Numbered from the stretch's first letter, positions 44,460 to 57,797 are shown. The stretch is 64,000 nucleotides of DNA from Mermis nigrescens (GCA_036768485.1 JAVLUZ010000145.1:14904304-14968303), one strand, 5' to 3'. Notes: a model not told the origin generated them from the sequence alone. Made by a program: numbers and translations.

Positions 44460-44535
44460 CCAATTTTCAATTTGAAAATTGACCCAATTTTCAATTTGAA
44501 AATTGATCCAATTTTCAATTTGAAAATTGAAAATT
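44460..44535. repeat. Three palindromic 23-bp units in tandem
   Basis: CCAATTTTCAATTTGAAAATTG is repeated three times; each unit is itself a near-perfect palindrome, and the block ends in CCCAATTTTC inverted. It can form a cluster of small hairpins. Confidence 0.9.
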
Positions 44536-44848
44536 GGGTGTTTTCAATTTCAAAAGTCACAACACATTGTGCTTGTGTATTGATTGAGTGAGGATTTGCA
44601 ATGTGAATTCGTTGGTTAAATATTTGTGCTTGATTATAAGTGAACTGCACATTAAGAAGAAATAACTTAATGGAGTTTTAATTTGAAAATGGATGGTGTC
44701 AATAAGGTTGTCTTGTTTAAAAAGGATAATGCTGGTGTTAAGAACAATATTGTTTTCCGCGTTCTTGGACTGTTGTCATTATTGTGGCATATTACTGATT
44801 GTGTTTACTGACTGATGTACTGAAATCACGCTAATTAAAAGTAGTGTA

Positions 44849-45615
44849 CTAGCAAAGAAAAAATGCTCCGATGGAACAAAAAAGATGAATATACTTGGAA
44901 TTGTGGATTATTATGGATGTAAAAGGAGGGGACTAGGAAAAATCTACCTAAAGTCGGAAAATCTGCTAAAAATCACACTTTCTCTAAGCAACGCAAAAAA
45001 TCGATGTATATTCTGCGGCCTCTAAAAAAGTGTCTTTTTTAAATAATGTTCGAAGTTTCAGATAAGAGTGTATAAACGTAATCTATCAAGGTTACTTTTT
45101 TAAATTGCTGGCACCTGATTGATAGAAAACTAAGAGGTATTGTATTTAAAGTTGTTTTATTTTGTTATGAGCATTATAGCAAGCAAAGCAGGAGCCGATT
45201 GATTAGTGCACACAATCGTTTCGGGCATGCTAGTGTATCTACATTTAGTCTGTTTCATGTCAACTTACGCGTTTCCTACTGTTTTAAACCAACCATGTCT
45301 TCAATTGTCTTCGATGTTTGCTATTTCATTCAATTGGCTTGGAAGACTGTTAGTTTACTTAATATCATTTCCCATAGCTACTGCACTAGCTAACGTGCTG
45401 CTGTTTCAATCATTGTTATGGTTGAATATTTATTTTAATCTGTTGGCCGCAGAATATACATCGATTTTTTGCGTTGCTTAGAGAAAGTGTGATTTTTAGC
45501 AGATTTTCCGACTTTAGGTAGATTTTTTCTAGTCCCCTCCTTTTACATCCATAATAATCCACAATTCCAAGTATATTCATCTTTTTTGTTCCATCGGAGC
45601 ATTTTTCTTTGCTAG
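44849..45615. mobile_element. Non-autonomous DNA transposon with 172-bp terminal inverted repeats
   Basis: Arms 44849-45020 and 45445-45615 are near-identical inverted copies beginning CTAGCAAAGAAAAAATGCTC and ending at GGCC. Both outer ends abut TA, suggesting a TA target duplication. The 424-base interior has no transposase; overlapping hydrophobic ORFs at 45199-45481 are not convincing. A lone related end lies at 53418. Confidence 0.92.
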
Positions 45616-45737
45616 TACCATAATGCTTTTATCGTTTTTTAAGCACCATGTAAGTGGGCACTTGCAAACAGAGCGGACAAAGCGACCTCTTTTTGTCATT
45701 GGGTCATCAGACTTTTCAGACTGATGGTATGTTTACA

Positions 45738-46870
45738 TGGGGCGGATTTAAGAGGTTGGCCGCCCCTTATTGGCCCATAATAGTTGGCGAAATAAAGAAT
45801 GGATATGTAATTTGTAAAGATTTTTTGACATCGGCCATCGTAATTTCTCAAATTTATTATATTTACTCACTTTTTTGGTAGCCTGAAATCCATATTTTTG
45901 TAGTTATCTTCTATTCATTTGCATAAATTCTAAAAAATTTCTGTGCTTCGTGTTTAATGTTCTGATAGGCTTTGCTCCAAAAGCACAAAAATCAAACGAA
46001 TTAATTTAAGTCTTTAAACGCTCTTTTGTCTAAATTGAACCAATCTTTCGGCGCTTTGCGCCTGGTTTTAGCTGAAGTTAAAGAAATTAAGCACTTTTCA
46101 CACAAAATTGCTTCAAGATATAAAATTTTCGAAAAATTCTGGTGCCAGATATATATAAATTATATGTTTAATCTTTAATTTTATATTATTAATTGACTTT
46201 ATATTATATTTTAAACTTCAAACTTTCAGACAATTCTACGCTAAGCAGGAATGGTTTAAATAAGGGATGATTTATAAAATAGTCTGAGAAAAAATTCATT
46301 AAATTCAGGAAAAATTTAAAAGCGCGGATTTATGCGGGAATGGACCGACCGCTCCTTCTATTGGCCCATTATGATTATTTGAAAAGATGAAACATCAATA
46401 TTTCTTTTCTAATGATTTCGGTCATAATTTAAAAATCATTTTCTAAGTCTTTTTCAGCACTTCGAATCAATTAGTATTCATTTATAGCATTAAATGACTT
46501 AATCTGGCGATTTTAAAGATGATTTTTCTGCTAGAATGTAATTCTTGCTTCAACGAAGATTTTACGGCTCTTGCAAACTTTTTTTCGGAAAAACTTAAAA
46601 ATTTAAGCACTTCTGTTTCGTCTTTTGCAAATATTCGAAAAGTTTACCTCGATGTTTGTTTGTTATGAACGTAAGACAACGGGATTGAGGAGCTACAGTA
46701 ATTTTAGCTACTATTGGCCATTAGTTTAGATTTTTCATATTTCCTAGTGTGTGCCCGATTTAGCGTTAGGATTCTTAAGACTATTTTTGGCTATTTTGGA
46801 AAAAATTGGATGATCACTCCCTTTCCAGAAATCCTGGAGCGCCAGAAAAGATTGATCAACCACCGTGAAA
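45738..46870. other. Degenerate hAT-MITE fragments
   Basis: Two fragments are recognisable: from 45738 (GGGGCGGATTTAAGAGG, then CGGCGCTTTGCGCCTGG near 46053) and from 46322 (GCGCGGATTTATGCGGG). Right ends and duplications are not identifiable. The rest is AT-rich. Confidence 0.5.
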
Positions 46871-49305
46871 TCTCAGATCATCCTCCGTTGTCGCCAAAAC
46901 ATCATGAAAAATTCATCTGTCTACCAGATGTTTAACTTGTGCATTGCAATCGAAAAAATCATGATCGTCTTGAAATAAAGTTTTGCAGCAGCATAACATA
47001 ACAAAAGAATGCAACAAATGAATAATGTCTCGATGAAATAATGAATTACTAAAAATTTAGCTGATTTTGCTTTGCGTCTATTCAGTGCATCTGAATAGTG
47101 AATTTCCAAACCGAGATACAGCAATTTTGTTATCTGAATACTAAAAGAACAGCTGATTATAATTTCTCTAGTTAATGATAGAGTATGATTTTCTAAAGTC
47201 TAGCTTTTCTTCATTTGTTTGTTTTTTTATCACTACTACTACCGCCCATTTCTTGAATTAGTTGAAAAAATTATGAAATCATGTGTTGTGAGGAGTTTGT
47301 TCTGCTAAAAAAAATTCCAGCGCGAGAATTTGCCACTTTTTTAATTCTTGCCATCTTGCCGCTGTCATCAAGCGCAGTCGTGTCGACGTACTCTACCTAT
47401 GTGCATGGTTTATTTGTTTATTTTTTAATTATTTAAAGTACGTGTTATTTAGCAAATCTCTGCTTGGAACGTCAATCGAATATTCTAGTCGTAAATGTCT
47501 TTATTTTGTTTCTTATTGTTCTTGGATTCAGAATTGACAATTTTATTGTTTGTTTTGTTTTGTGAGTTCTTCATCGTTTTTTTTTGATTGCGTCTGTTAT
47601 TTTACAAAAAGTTGCGTTTACCAAGATTGCACTCAACAAATTCTAACAATCCAAAGTCACAAATTGTAATAAAGATGTACGAGTACATAGTAGCCAAATA
47701 ATTTTCTATCGGGTGATCAAAACTGTATCGCTTAAGTCATACAGAAGGACAAGTATAAGGAAGAGTGCATCCTTTTTTCTGGATCACCCTAAGAGCACAC
47801 ATAAATTAAATAAAAATATATTTATATACAAATATCAGCATAAATTCATATATTTGTACATTTATTTATACATTTTTTCTTTCCAAATGCTGCCATTACA
47901 GCATCAGCCGCTAGACACCTTGAATCCGCATATCGATTCTGCCCGAAGTCGTAGAAGCTAATACGTTACCGCACTTGCCTAAATATACATATACCTACTG
48001 TCACATCACGATTCGTTCAAATTTGGTAGAGAATAGTATTTTACTCGAGCGTATGCTCTCTGTTTTTAGTCATTATTCCCAAAAGATGCGATCTTGTCCG
48101 ATTAACTTGTCAGAGATAAATAACTCGCCGTCATAATTACTCTTGTCAGTTTTTGTCTCTGATTGTTTAGAAACTAATTTAGAGTGATCAGCGACCGATT
48201 AATTTGGTCATACGCGATAGAAAGAGGCCCGAGACATTTTTGTGTACCGACTCAGCTTATAAGACTTTTCAGACTTTGACTTGTTGAACTACTTTCTGAC
48301 TTAGCGTCCGACATATACACACATTTTCTGTTAATTTAAGACTGGACGGAGTATGTACGTACACAGTTAGGTAGGTAGGTACCTGATAATAAAAAATAAG
48401 TGTGGATATCCATATCTATACTTTCTTGCATTCGTCATTTAGCATGCGCATGTTGAGCGCACTATTTATATATTCATATGCATATTTTCTACGCGTTTCG
48501 CGTAATTCTTATCTTCTGTGCTGAAAAAGAAACAACCGAGTCTAAATGCTTCCCGGAATGCTTCTCGTGTTCGCTACGTAAGCCACGGCTAGCGGTTTTT
48601 GAGGTACACTTGCGTATAAGCTATATTTGTTCGCGTAAGCGCCAGTTCTGGAAACGGGTCGATGAAAGCTAAAGAAAATAATGGGCTATTTAGCTGCACC
48701 GCGTTACCTATAATCTGTAGATCCTCCAAGCATCCCGCTACGTTGCAGATGCGCTCGCTTAAGCTTTAAGGCTGCATTTGGAATGTTTGTTCAATATTAA
48801 GGAAGATTCTACATATGAGTACTGTATAATATATGTATTTTGTTCGATAAACTTTTTGTAATTCGACGTAAGCTACTGATATTGTCGCTGATACTTACCA
48901 TTGCGCCTTTACTTATGATACTTCGATGTGTGTTACGGTGTTACAACAAAAAACTAATCGTTTTCTATTTTTCCATCGCCAAAGTTTTTCTTTGAATTAT
49001 GTTCCTTTGAATCTAATCACTCATGCTACTATTTGCGGACAGGTTTTAGGAGCAGGAACTTGAATTTAAGAGCAAACGTGAATTTAGAGACAAGTTTAGC
49101 GACAGAAAGTGATTAATATGTGGAAATCTTCAAAGAAATTCTTTATTGTCCTTAAGCATTTAGCTAATAGCGACATGAGTTTTACATTATTATTGCTAAT
49201 AAATCACTATGTGGCTCTAACTGTTGATAGGGCTAGAAACTCACTTACCCCTGCTGCTCGCTTTATAGGATATCTGGCTACTCTTATCATATATATATAG
49301 TGAGC

Positions 49306-49306
<1 letters not shown>
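46871..49306. other. Intergenic, no gene recognised
   Basis: Small unsupported ORFs only. At 47865-47960 a good acceptor-like tract (CCATTACAG) precedes the short open stretch HQPLDTLNPHIDSARSRRS ending in TAA, which could be a terminal exon of an unseen plus-strand gene but lacks any other support. A GC-richer patch lies at 48530-48660. Confidence 0.35.

Positions 49307-49376
<70 letters not shown>
49307..49376. repeat. (TA)n microsatellite
   Basis: Uninterrupted TA dinucleotides for about 70 bases. Confidence 0.98.
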
Positions 49377-49378
<2 letters not shown>

Positions 49379-50439
49379 TGCTATCCATTTTTGATTTTTT
49401 GATTGAGGTGTCATGGTGCCAAAATTTTGATTCGGTGACCTACAAATGCGACGAAAAATGCCTTCCTAAACTAGTATTTGTTTCACTGCATAACAAACCT
49501 AAGCCCTCGAAATCACTTCATTTGAAAAATTGTTTAAATATAGGTATCATTCTTAGGGTAATTTATTATTTTTCTGCAACTTCTCCAAAAATTTAATCGC
49601 ACATTTTAGGCTATCAACATACATTTTATTGTTTCTTTAAAAAGAAAGAAAATATATCATCAATTAATAATTCAATTGTATTTATCAGATTTTACTAGCT
49701 TTGCATGTCAAGTTCCAGATGAGGAAGTTATTTGTCCCACGTTAATTTTCAAAAGGCTTAAAGTACTTGAACCCTTTATTGAGCAAATCTTTTACTTCAA
49801 ACATAGTCGAAATTTTGTTCAATAACTACCATTATAAAATTATTGGCTTGATGTTCTCGCAATAACTTTGATGATTTACATCAGCATTTTTCTTCCCTAG
49901 GTTACTCTGAACAATTCTTTTGAAAAATCTGACAGCTTCTTAATTTTTTAAATCCTCCCTCAGTTATAAAATCAAAAAACTAACCTTTCCATCTAAGCAC
50001 AGCGAGCCATTTCTAACAATTCGAATCGGAACAAATACTCGATAGAATTTCGTAAATTTGATTTTATTCATTTAATTTTACTTACATCGCGCTCTTTTTT
50101 CAGCTTTTCAGGTCCTGCATATAATTAAAAATACTTTTTCAGAGCAGCACACCCTATCCAACGACAAACATCTATACGGAGAAGTGACTTAAGAGTGTCA
50201 CTTTAATCGTTCATGTTTTTAAATAGCTGGGTATCAATTCGGAAGCTGTATAAATGTCTCGCTTGGCTTCTGTCGTCTCGATGAACATTGGAGATCTAAG
50301 GCAAGGAAATTTACCTTAAGATGGCTGAACCAGCAATGGGCCCTGATAGTAAGCTTTTTATGGATTGTATGACGGTAAAATTCATAAGAGAAATCCACCT
50401 TTAATTATCAAGCTCAATTGGACAACTAGTATCGAACTC
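49377..50439. other. Intergenic, nothing recognised
   Basis: AT-rich sequence with no coding signal or clear repeat. Confidence 0.45.
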
Positions 50440-50700
50440 AGATGCACAGTATGGCTGATCTCGGGGTCAGTCGGTCTGGAGGGGGTCAGTTGGTGTTTTT
50501 AGGCTAAAATGACCTCAAAAACTAATTAACATGCTAAAATAGGGTTAAAGCAATGTAAATTAAGATTTTTTGATCAATTTAACGCGCTCTTGAAGAAAAT
50601 ATAGATTTAATCTATTTTAGCTTACACTTTGCCTTCTACCCAGAAAATTTCATATTGATCCATTTCTGGGAATTCTATATTCCAAAGCTTTCCCTCCAAT
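50440..50700 (-). repeat. Dispersed repeat family C, inverted
   Basis: Starts at GGTCAGTCGGTCTGG; GGCTAAAATGACCTCAAAAA and the following CTAAAATAGGG fit the family read on the minus strand. The region 50701-51409 that follows is featureless. Confidence 0.6.
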
Positions 50701-51409
50701 GTGCATATCTGTTGTTGACCATTGAAAGCTTCTTTATCAGTAAGTCGTTTCTCAGTTTATTTCACAGAATTTATATGAATTGGCTATCTTGAGGCCCGTG
50801 TTGAAGTTCGGTTTCATGTTAATAGTAAAACTAGATTGAGGTATGATATTATCCGAGAAACAGCGATTATCCCCGAGTGTCAGATTTAAAAATCACTTTG
50901 CTTTAGTCATACTGAAATACCTCGCTCGGATTACAAACAACATAAGCTTAGGAATTTTGGGATAGAAATTAACGGGTCGACGACAAAACTATTAATTTTA
51001 AAACATTTCCTTTTCTAGAGCTTTTGATGCCAATGTGGCAGGGCCGATGTAACATTTTTGAAATTAGTTCTAACTTTAAAAATTTCAGATTAGCGATAAT
51101 ACTGTTACAAGGACAAACAACTTGATATTGTATTTCCTTTCCAAGTTATCCTGACTGTTCTTTATTAGAAGAACTTACTGAACTTTTGCTAGAACCAGTA
51201 TCTCCGAAAAAATTGATTTTTTTGGATTTGAAGCAATCAGTTGCACTAAAAAAGTAAATCCAGCTTAAAATTTAGACATTTATCATGCCAAAAGTTCTTT
51301 CGTATACCGTCTACCTTTATCAGCATTTTCAGCGGCATTCAAACCTTGTTTAGATATGCGCATACCACTAAATATACAAATTCTTGCCTATGTGGGAACA
51401 TCTGAGGCC

Positions 51410-51600
51410 TAGAATCTAGACCAGGAGGAAAAAGGAAAAATCTGGTTGCAAAAGTGTCTGAAATGGATAGGAAACTATAAATTAAGGTCGTTTTTACACT
51501 ATTCTAGCATTTATGCCAATTATTTAGGCCAGTTTAGCTCAATAAAGTTCATCTGGCTGATTTACAGGTCTCATGAGCCTGTGCAACCACACGTGTTCTT
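51410..51600 (+). repeat. Dispersed repeat family C
   Basis: AAGTGTCTGAAATGGATAGG, AACTATAAATTAAGGTCG and ACTATTCTAGCATTTATGCC match the family core. Confidence 0.6.
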
Positions 51601-52010
51601 GGGGGGTGTTAGGGGGAGGAGGGGTTTGACCCTCTAAAATGGCTACTGACCCCCGCCAAATGGCTGCGACCTTCCACAAAATTGTCGATTTTTCGTGAAA
51701 ATTGTAAAAAAATGCGCCTTTTAAATCGTTTTTAGCTATTTTTGGCTCAAAAGTCTCGAATTTTCGGCGCTTTGCGCCATATATATATAATTTTAGACTA
51801 TATTTTGTTCAATTTACTCGATTTTTTTCAAAATTTTTCGAAATTTTTTTCATGTTTTCTTGTTTTAGAGAGATCGAGCTTTGTCTGAAACGTCTAGAAA
51901 CAGTATTTTTTTACGTGTATTCATCGTTTTTTAGCCTAAAAAATACACTCTTTAAAAAATTTCTGGTCCTAACCACCAGAATTCTCATGCTGAACATGTA
52001 CGTTCGCAGT
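51600..52010 (+). repeat. Dispersed repeat family F
   Basis: GGGGGGTGTTAGGGGGAGGA start, CGGCGCTTTGCGCC hairpin word, GACTATATTTTGTTCAATTT and TCATGCTGAACATGTACG end, in the same order as at 16605-17010. Confidence 0.65.
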
Positions 52011-52175
52011 TACAAAAACTGTACGACATCTCGTCATTCCAGCAAAAAACATACTCAATGTTTGAAAATATTTAATTTTTCTAATTAATGGCATAGTCTT
52101 ATATTCAACTAAAGTTTAAGTAATGCAGCTCAGTTTATTTTGTATGAAGCCAAATCCAGATAAGTGTGATAGATC

Positions 52176-52336
52176 TACAGTCTGTTTCACGTAAGTGTGG
52201 ACATAAGTTTTAAAAACTGTGTCCGACTATAAGATGACAGATTGCGATTATAGCATTGAAATTATCGTAATCTGTCCGTTTACTCTCGATAAAAATTCTT
52301 GAAATTTATGCCCAAAATTATGTGAAACAGATTATA
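52176..52336 (+). mobile_element. Palindromic MITE
   Basis: TACAGTCTGTTTCACGTAAG to TTATGTGAAACAGATTATA with family interior; slightly shorter and more diverged than the 15325 copy. Confidence 0.85.
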
Positions 52337-52592
52337 ATGCTGCTGCATGACAGTTTCTTTAAAGAACACCATTTCATTTAAAATCAATAATCAAAAAATT
52401 TGTGACTTTTCCTGTGAAAGTTTATTTTTACATTTACGCATTAAGTGTTTTAGAGTACTAATTCTTATACTAGCAACTGTAGTTCTGTTCTTGTCTGAAA
52501 CTTCGAAAATAAAAGATTTTATGCAGTTAAATATAAAAAAAACTTGGTAGAACTGTGTGGAAAGTTCGCGCTTTCTGAGCTCGCGTAATATA

Positions 52593-52762
52593 TATAGTTT
52601 GTTTCACTCAACTTCGTTCATAAATTTTAAAACTCATCTCCGACAATAAGCCGACAGATTGCGATTATAGCATTGATCTGATATATAATTATCGTAACCC
52701 TCGGCTTACTGTCGTTAAAAATTCTTAGAATTTATGCCCGACGTTATGTGAAACAGACTATA
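52593..52762 (+). mobile_element. Palindromic MITE
   Basis: TATAGTTTGTTTCACTCAAC to GTTATGTGAAACAGACTATA, 256 bases from another copy in the same orientation. Confidence 0.9.
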
Positions 52763-53024
52763 GAATACTTCAAGTCTTGAATATCCTAGCGACTTGTACT
52801 ATTTTACTTCTGTGGAGAAACGGGAATCATGACAGGAAAGATTAGTGAGCAGTGAAGCTTAGAATTTCTGTTTTAAAAAGAACGAGCGTAAATGCATTAG
52901 TTGGCACATATAGGGTTTTTCAACTCAGAATGACAGCAATAGTGTCGAATTTTTTCGTTGAAATTAAATCAAATTTCGTTTTAAAATAATTTAAATTTAA
53001 AAGTGACTGTTCACCATGTAATAG

Positions 53025-53061
53025 TTTTGAAAAATGAGCTTAGCAAGCTCATTTTTCAAAA
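53025..53061. repeat. Perfect 16-bp stem hairpin related to the Penelope 3' repeat
   Basis: TTTTGAAAAATGAGCT, loop TAGCA, AGCTCATTTTTCAAAA. The right half with the loop matches GCTTAGCAAGCTCATTTTTC of the Penelope 3' repeats at 43866 and 44306. The surrounding 52763-53417 is AT-rich and otherwise empty. Confidence 0.85.
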
Positions 53062-53417
53062 TTTAAATTTAATTTGATCAATTTAATTAATTTAATTAAT
53101 TTATTTTAGATAAATTTCAATTTAACTCAACAATTTCAAATAATTTTGCATCATAGGCAACTAAAGCAACGAAGGTTGATGTCGTCAGTAATGCTAAAAG
53201 TTTTTATCAAATTATAAATTTCGCACCTTTCATTGTAACCATCACTGATAAGGTCATTAATGCTACTTTTTAGGCTTACTCTTTCTCCGATAGGTAATAT
53301 AAAAGTTTCTATTTATTATTATTATTATTATCGCCTGCGCAAAATGTAAAAAAATAAAATATAAAATAATAATACAAATACAAAATCTTTTCATTTTATT
53401 AAAATATGCACACTTCA

Positions 53418-53495
53418 CTAGCAAAGAAAAATACTCCGGTGGAACAAAAAAGGACAAATATACTTGAAAATACGCATTATTGAGGACATAAAAGA
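53418..53495 (+). mobile_element. Solo end of the 172-bp TIR transposon
   Basis: CTAGCAAAGAAAAATACTCC and following bases match the left arm at 44849 for about 78 bases. No partner end was found downstream. Confidence 0.75.
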
Positions 53496-53804
53496 TGTAA
53501 TTTTATTATTTTATCGTTATATTTTCTTTTCGTACTTCTATTTTGCTTCTTCATTCGTTTTTATTTCTGGTTTTTATTTTATTTACGTTTTGTTTGTTCT
53601 TGTTTCCTTTAAATTTAGTTTCCTTAATTACTCTGTTTTTATTCAGAACCAATTTTATTCAAAGAGAATTAATTTCTATTCTATGTTATTATTTTGTCGC
53701 ATACGTTTTTACTAAGTTTCTATTTTTATTTTGCTAGCCTTGTTTGATGATGTTTAGTCTTTTTTTGTAAAGCAGAGGCTATTTTATTTCACAGGAGACT
53801 TAGC

Positions 53805-53814
53805 ATGTCAACAA
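53805..53814 (+). CDS. jph: Junctophilin start exon (10 coding bases)
   Basis: ATGTCAACAA followed by a GTAAAA donor. Joined to the acceptor at 54017, it gives M-S-T-T-G-G-R-F. From memory, junctophilins begin with a short Met-Ser/Thr stretch directly before [10 protein letters not shown]. The next exon has no ATG after its upstream in-frame stop (TGA at 53996), so a spliced start is needed, and phase 1 is exactly what that exon's two-base start requires. The intron would be 203 bases. The short length means chance cannot be excluded. Confidence 0.6.
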
Positions 53815-53998
53815 GTAAAATATGTAATGATTACCGGTAAAAGCGATTTCGATCAGACTGAATAATTTATGTGAACCGAGCTACTTCTGCATAATCTCTG
53901 AAATGTGTTGCATTAATGGATTGTGCTATCAATTATATAGCTTTAATCATTATACGGCGGAGTGTTATCTTATTTCGAGCTTTTTTGTACATAATTGA

Positions 53999-54640
<642 letters not shown>

Positions 54641-54852
54641 AGGTACTATATCAACAATCGCGAAAAATGTTTATTTCGAATAATAAGAAGAATCTCAATC
54701 TTAAATTGACCTCATGCACTATTTTATAAGCTCTTTATTACTTCGATGTCTTGCTCACGTTTCAATAATTATTGCAGTGCTTTCCTCGTTTACTATAAGC
54801 GATTTCACAATTAATTTGCATTAAATGAGTAATTGGCCGAAAAACGTTGCAG

Positions 54853-55090
54853 GTATCCGGTGTTTACACTTGGCCCAGTGGTAACACTTATCAGGGACAA
54901 TGGCAGAATGGCAAAAGACACGGATTAGGGATCGAACTGAGGGGTCGATGGGTATACCGCGGTGAGTGGACTCAGGGCTACAAAGGGAGGTACGGCGAAC
55001 GTCATAGCACTAGTTCACAGTCGAAGTACGAAGGCACATGGGCCAATGGGCTGCAGGACGGATACGGAGTGGAAACGTATGCTGACGCCG
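54853..55090 (+). CDS. jph: Junctophilin exon, MORN 3-5
   Basis: Acceptor CGTTGCAG, donor GCCG/GTAAGTT, 238 bases, open throughout. The protein reads [20 protein letters not shown], then [32 protein letters not shown], and [20 protein letters not shown]. This is the canonical third to fifth MORN block, with the GKRHGLG and GLQDGYG cores intact. It leaves one base (G) that the next exon completes to Gly. The frame beyond the donor stops within four codons, which supports the donor. The upstream intron carries an hAT MITE. Confidence 0.96.
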
Positions 55091-56044
55091 GTAAGTTCGA
55101 ATAAAACTTATTAAAACGCCAGCTCATTTATGTACGTACTTTTGACAATTAATTTTTCAATTTCATCAATTTTTGCAGTATCTTTCCTAATGTCGACTTT
55201 CTAGATTTCTAATTACTCAATGGTATCCAATTAACTGTCTAATACCATTCAAAATTTAATTGTTTCACGGGAGTAGCTTATTATACTATGATACCAAAGA
55301 GGGAAGTGGCAGTTTGCGGAAGATGTATTTAATTTTACGAATGTTTAATCGGCTTGAGTACCGACTATGGTAAACGTTGTAGGCGACTGCCTTTGGTACA
55401 TATTTTGCCATGTTTTGAAAGTCAGAAACGCTGCAAAGTTATGTTAATCCATACATTAGTAACATTTTTGATTGCTTGACTTGATAAAATAAGATTATCA
55501 GACTATGTTTTCTGTGTGTTCTTTTGATGTTTCGCGATTTCAAAATCAAAGATTCAAAGTACAAATTGTGCCTGATAGACGTAACTGGAAGGCCGTGACG
55601 AAAAAATGTTGTCTTTTTACTATAATTTTCGAATATACTCGTGCTTACTCGAGCTTAGACTTTATATCATATGATTTATACTAGCCAACCTTCAGATGTC
55701 ATTCTCGTTTTTTCTTGATTGGCTTCTGAAATGCGGTCCTATCGATTTTTCTTCTAACATGCTGCATTGCGCTCATTTGATGCCATGATTAATAGTTAGG
55801 CTACTTGGAAAAGTAAGCATTTGAAGAATTCGCCCAACGATATGCAAGCTTGATTGAATACATTCTGAACGTGAAGAACTTGGGCGCTGAAAGTTGAATT
55901 CATTATAGCATAGTTGGCAAAACAAAAGAATAACACCTTTACTAAAAGCGCTGTACTTCAAATTAATCACTTTGACGTCAAGAATCATCAGTAATGGAAA
56001 CAATAATCTAACTACACTACCTCTGCAGTAACAGACATGCATAT
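55091..56044. other. jph: Junctophilin intron, nothing recognised
   Basis: AT-rich intron sequence without repeats that could be identified. Confidence 0.5.
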
Positions 56045-56325
56045 TGGGGTTTGGGGTCTAGAATAGACATGCGCATTAGAGGGGTTTAAGAAGTCTATAC
56101 CTCCTTTAGGATGGAAAAATGAAAAATTCCCTGAGGAGGCAAAGTGAAGGCTAAAAATAGATAAAAATTGAAAGGTTTCTTCAAAAATGCTCGAAATTGA
56201 CCCTACACTGTGGATTGACATAATTTTTACGCTCAGCACTTACATTAGTTTTTTAATGTCATTTAGACTCGAAAACGCTCACTAACCTAACTTCAGACCG
56301 GCTGACCCCCAGATCGACCGCGCTA
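56045..56325 (+). repeat. Dispersed repeat family C in junctophilin intron
   Basis: GGGGTTTAAGAAGTC, GGCAAAGTGAAGGCTAAAAA, TGCTCGAAATTGACCC and the TGGATTGACATAATTTTTAC core match the family. Confidence 0.65.
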
Positions 56326-56329
56326 AGCA

Positions 56330-56480
56330 TCTGTGGTCTAGACCACACATGGTGAATTTCCGACATATTCGAAAAATACCCCCACATACCCCAGAATTCA
56401 AGTTCTTTAATTTTTTTCGTTTTTATACGATTCTTTGATAACAATGGATAGAACTCGATGATATAGTATGATTATAGTCC
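56330..56480 (-). repeat. Dispersed repeat family B, partial
   Basis: CCCCCACATACCCCAGAATTC to ATGGATAGAACTCGATGAT fits the inverted family B copy at 31080-31180. The remaining intron to 57487 shows nothing further. Confidence 0.5.
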
Positions 56481-57487
56481 GATAATAAACGTCAAAAAAT
56501 GCCAATTAAAGTTGTTTTTAGGCCATTCTGACGCATCGATTTGTGTTGCTCACCCCTTGGATGGCCTTTTCTCTTCCAAGAGAGGCATGCTTTTGCAAGT
56601 AAAGTGATGTCCATTCTGAAACAATGATGGCATAACTCCCGCCACTCACTTAAACTTGATTTAGACTTCAAATAATGAGCGTCTTGGTTTCGTATTCCCA
56701 GTGAGCGACTACATAAATAAACCGCAGAACGGTTGAGCAACGTACAATTATTTCAAGCATTGGATTAAAATCGATAATGCTTCATTGTGGAAAGGGAGGA
56801 TAGCTTTTTATAATCCTTTGTTTGGTGCTCGAAAGACGTGACAGTCATTTTTTTACTTATAATTTTGTCTTATTCGCAACACCCATCCTGTCATTTATTC
56901 GCTTTTAAAATTTTATCTTTTTAATCCCGATTTATCACATTATACCAATTTTTAGTTTGTTTTTGACAGTAAATTCAAATTTATTTTATCAATATTCATG
57001 ACTTCTCTTGTTTGTATTCATCATTTTATTTCGCAAATTTCAAGCTCTCTGAACACAATATGGGTACCCACTGCATCTGTATTATTATGAGCATTACTCA
57101 TTTAGCGTCTTTTCTTCGAATGCATTGTGTTGCAAAAAGTAGTTGTTTATTACAAAATTGTTGAAAACATTCAGAGAAGGAAGCAATCGAGTTCGTAAAT
57201 AAATAACTCCTTCTCGATTTCACGTGCCTAAGCGACGCGGTCAGATATTAAGGAACAAGCAGCATCAAATGCGTGGTTTTTGCTGACATTTTATCAGAAT
57301 TTCGTTAACATGAAAAGAAGCCAACGATGTAGAAATACGGCGTTAAACCCTAGGGCAAGCAGTGAATGGAGCATTCTGACAGTAGGCACATTTTTACCGA
57401 AGAGGAGTATTTCCAGTCCGAATCAAGACAAATTCAATCTACTTTTGATTTAATAAAAAACACATTTTACCGAAGTGTTTTTATTAG

Positions 57488-57651
57488 GCAGCTACCAAGG
57501 ACAGTGGCTTCGAGGCGCGCGGCACGGCTATGGAATTAGGAAAAGTGCTGTTTACTCAGAAGCTGCCAAATATAGGTCAAGGTCGCATGCGTGTGCATCG
57601 TTGACCTCCTTGCGCTCCGACCAAGGAAACACAGAAACGGATAAAGAAAAA
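57488..57651 (+). CDS. jph: Junctophilin exon, MORN 6 and start of joining region
   Basis: Acceptor TTTTTATTAG; the two first bases complete Gly with the base left at 55090, giving YADAG-SYQGQWLRGARHGYGIRK. This is MORN 6, followed by the joining region with SHACASLTSLRSDQGNTE; the SLTSLRS motif is typical of junctophilins, from memory. The 3' end is tentative: a GTTTAC site after EK at 57651 keeps phase 0, but it is a weak donor. MORN 7-8, the helical region and the C-terminal membrane anchor are not in the remaining 6 kb, so the gene presumably continues past the window. Confidence 0.88.
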
Positions 57652-57792
57652 GTTTACTTTCTACTTGATTTTAGCATGCCAGCAACTCTATCTCGTTTTA
57701 CTATTTTTTGTAAATTAATGTCTCTTAAATTCGATAATGTATTATATATAATTATTATTCTTATTCCGATCACTAGTATTTTTATAAATATA

Positions 57793-57797
<5 letters not shown>

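Noticed and set aside
44808..44829. Possible hammerhead ribozyme core (CTGATG...GAAA) near the Penelope element
   Set aside because: The core reads CTGATGTACTGAAA without the required CUGANGA and without paired stems; it does not fit.
45199..45481. Overlapping hydrophobic ORFs inside the TIR transposon
   Set aside because: No recognisable domain, two overlapping frames, and no similarity to a transposase.
47865..47960. Possible terminal exon after a strong pyrimidine tract
   Set aside because: Only about 19 codons, no known partner exon and no recognised protein.
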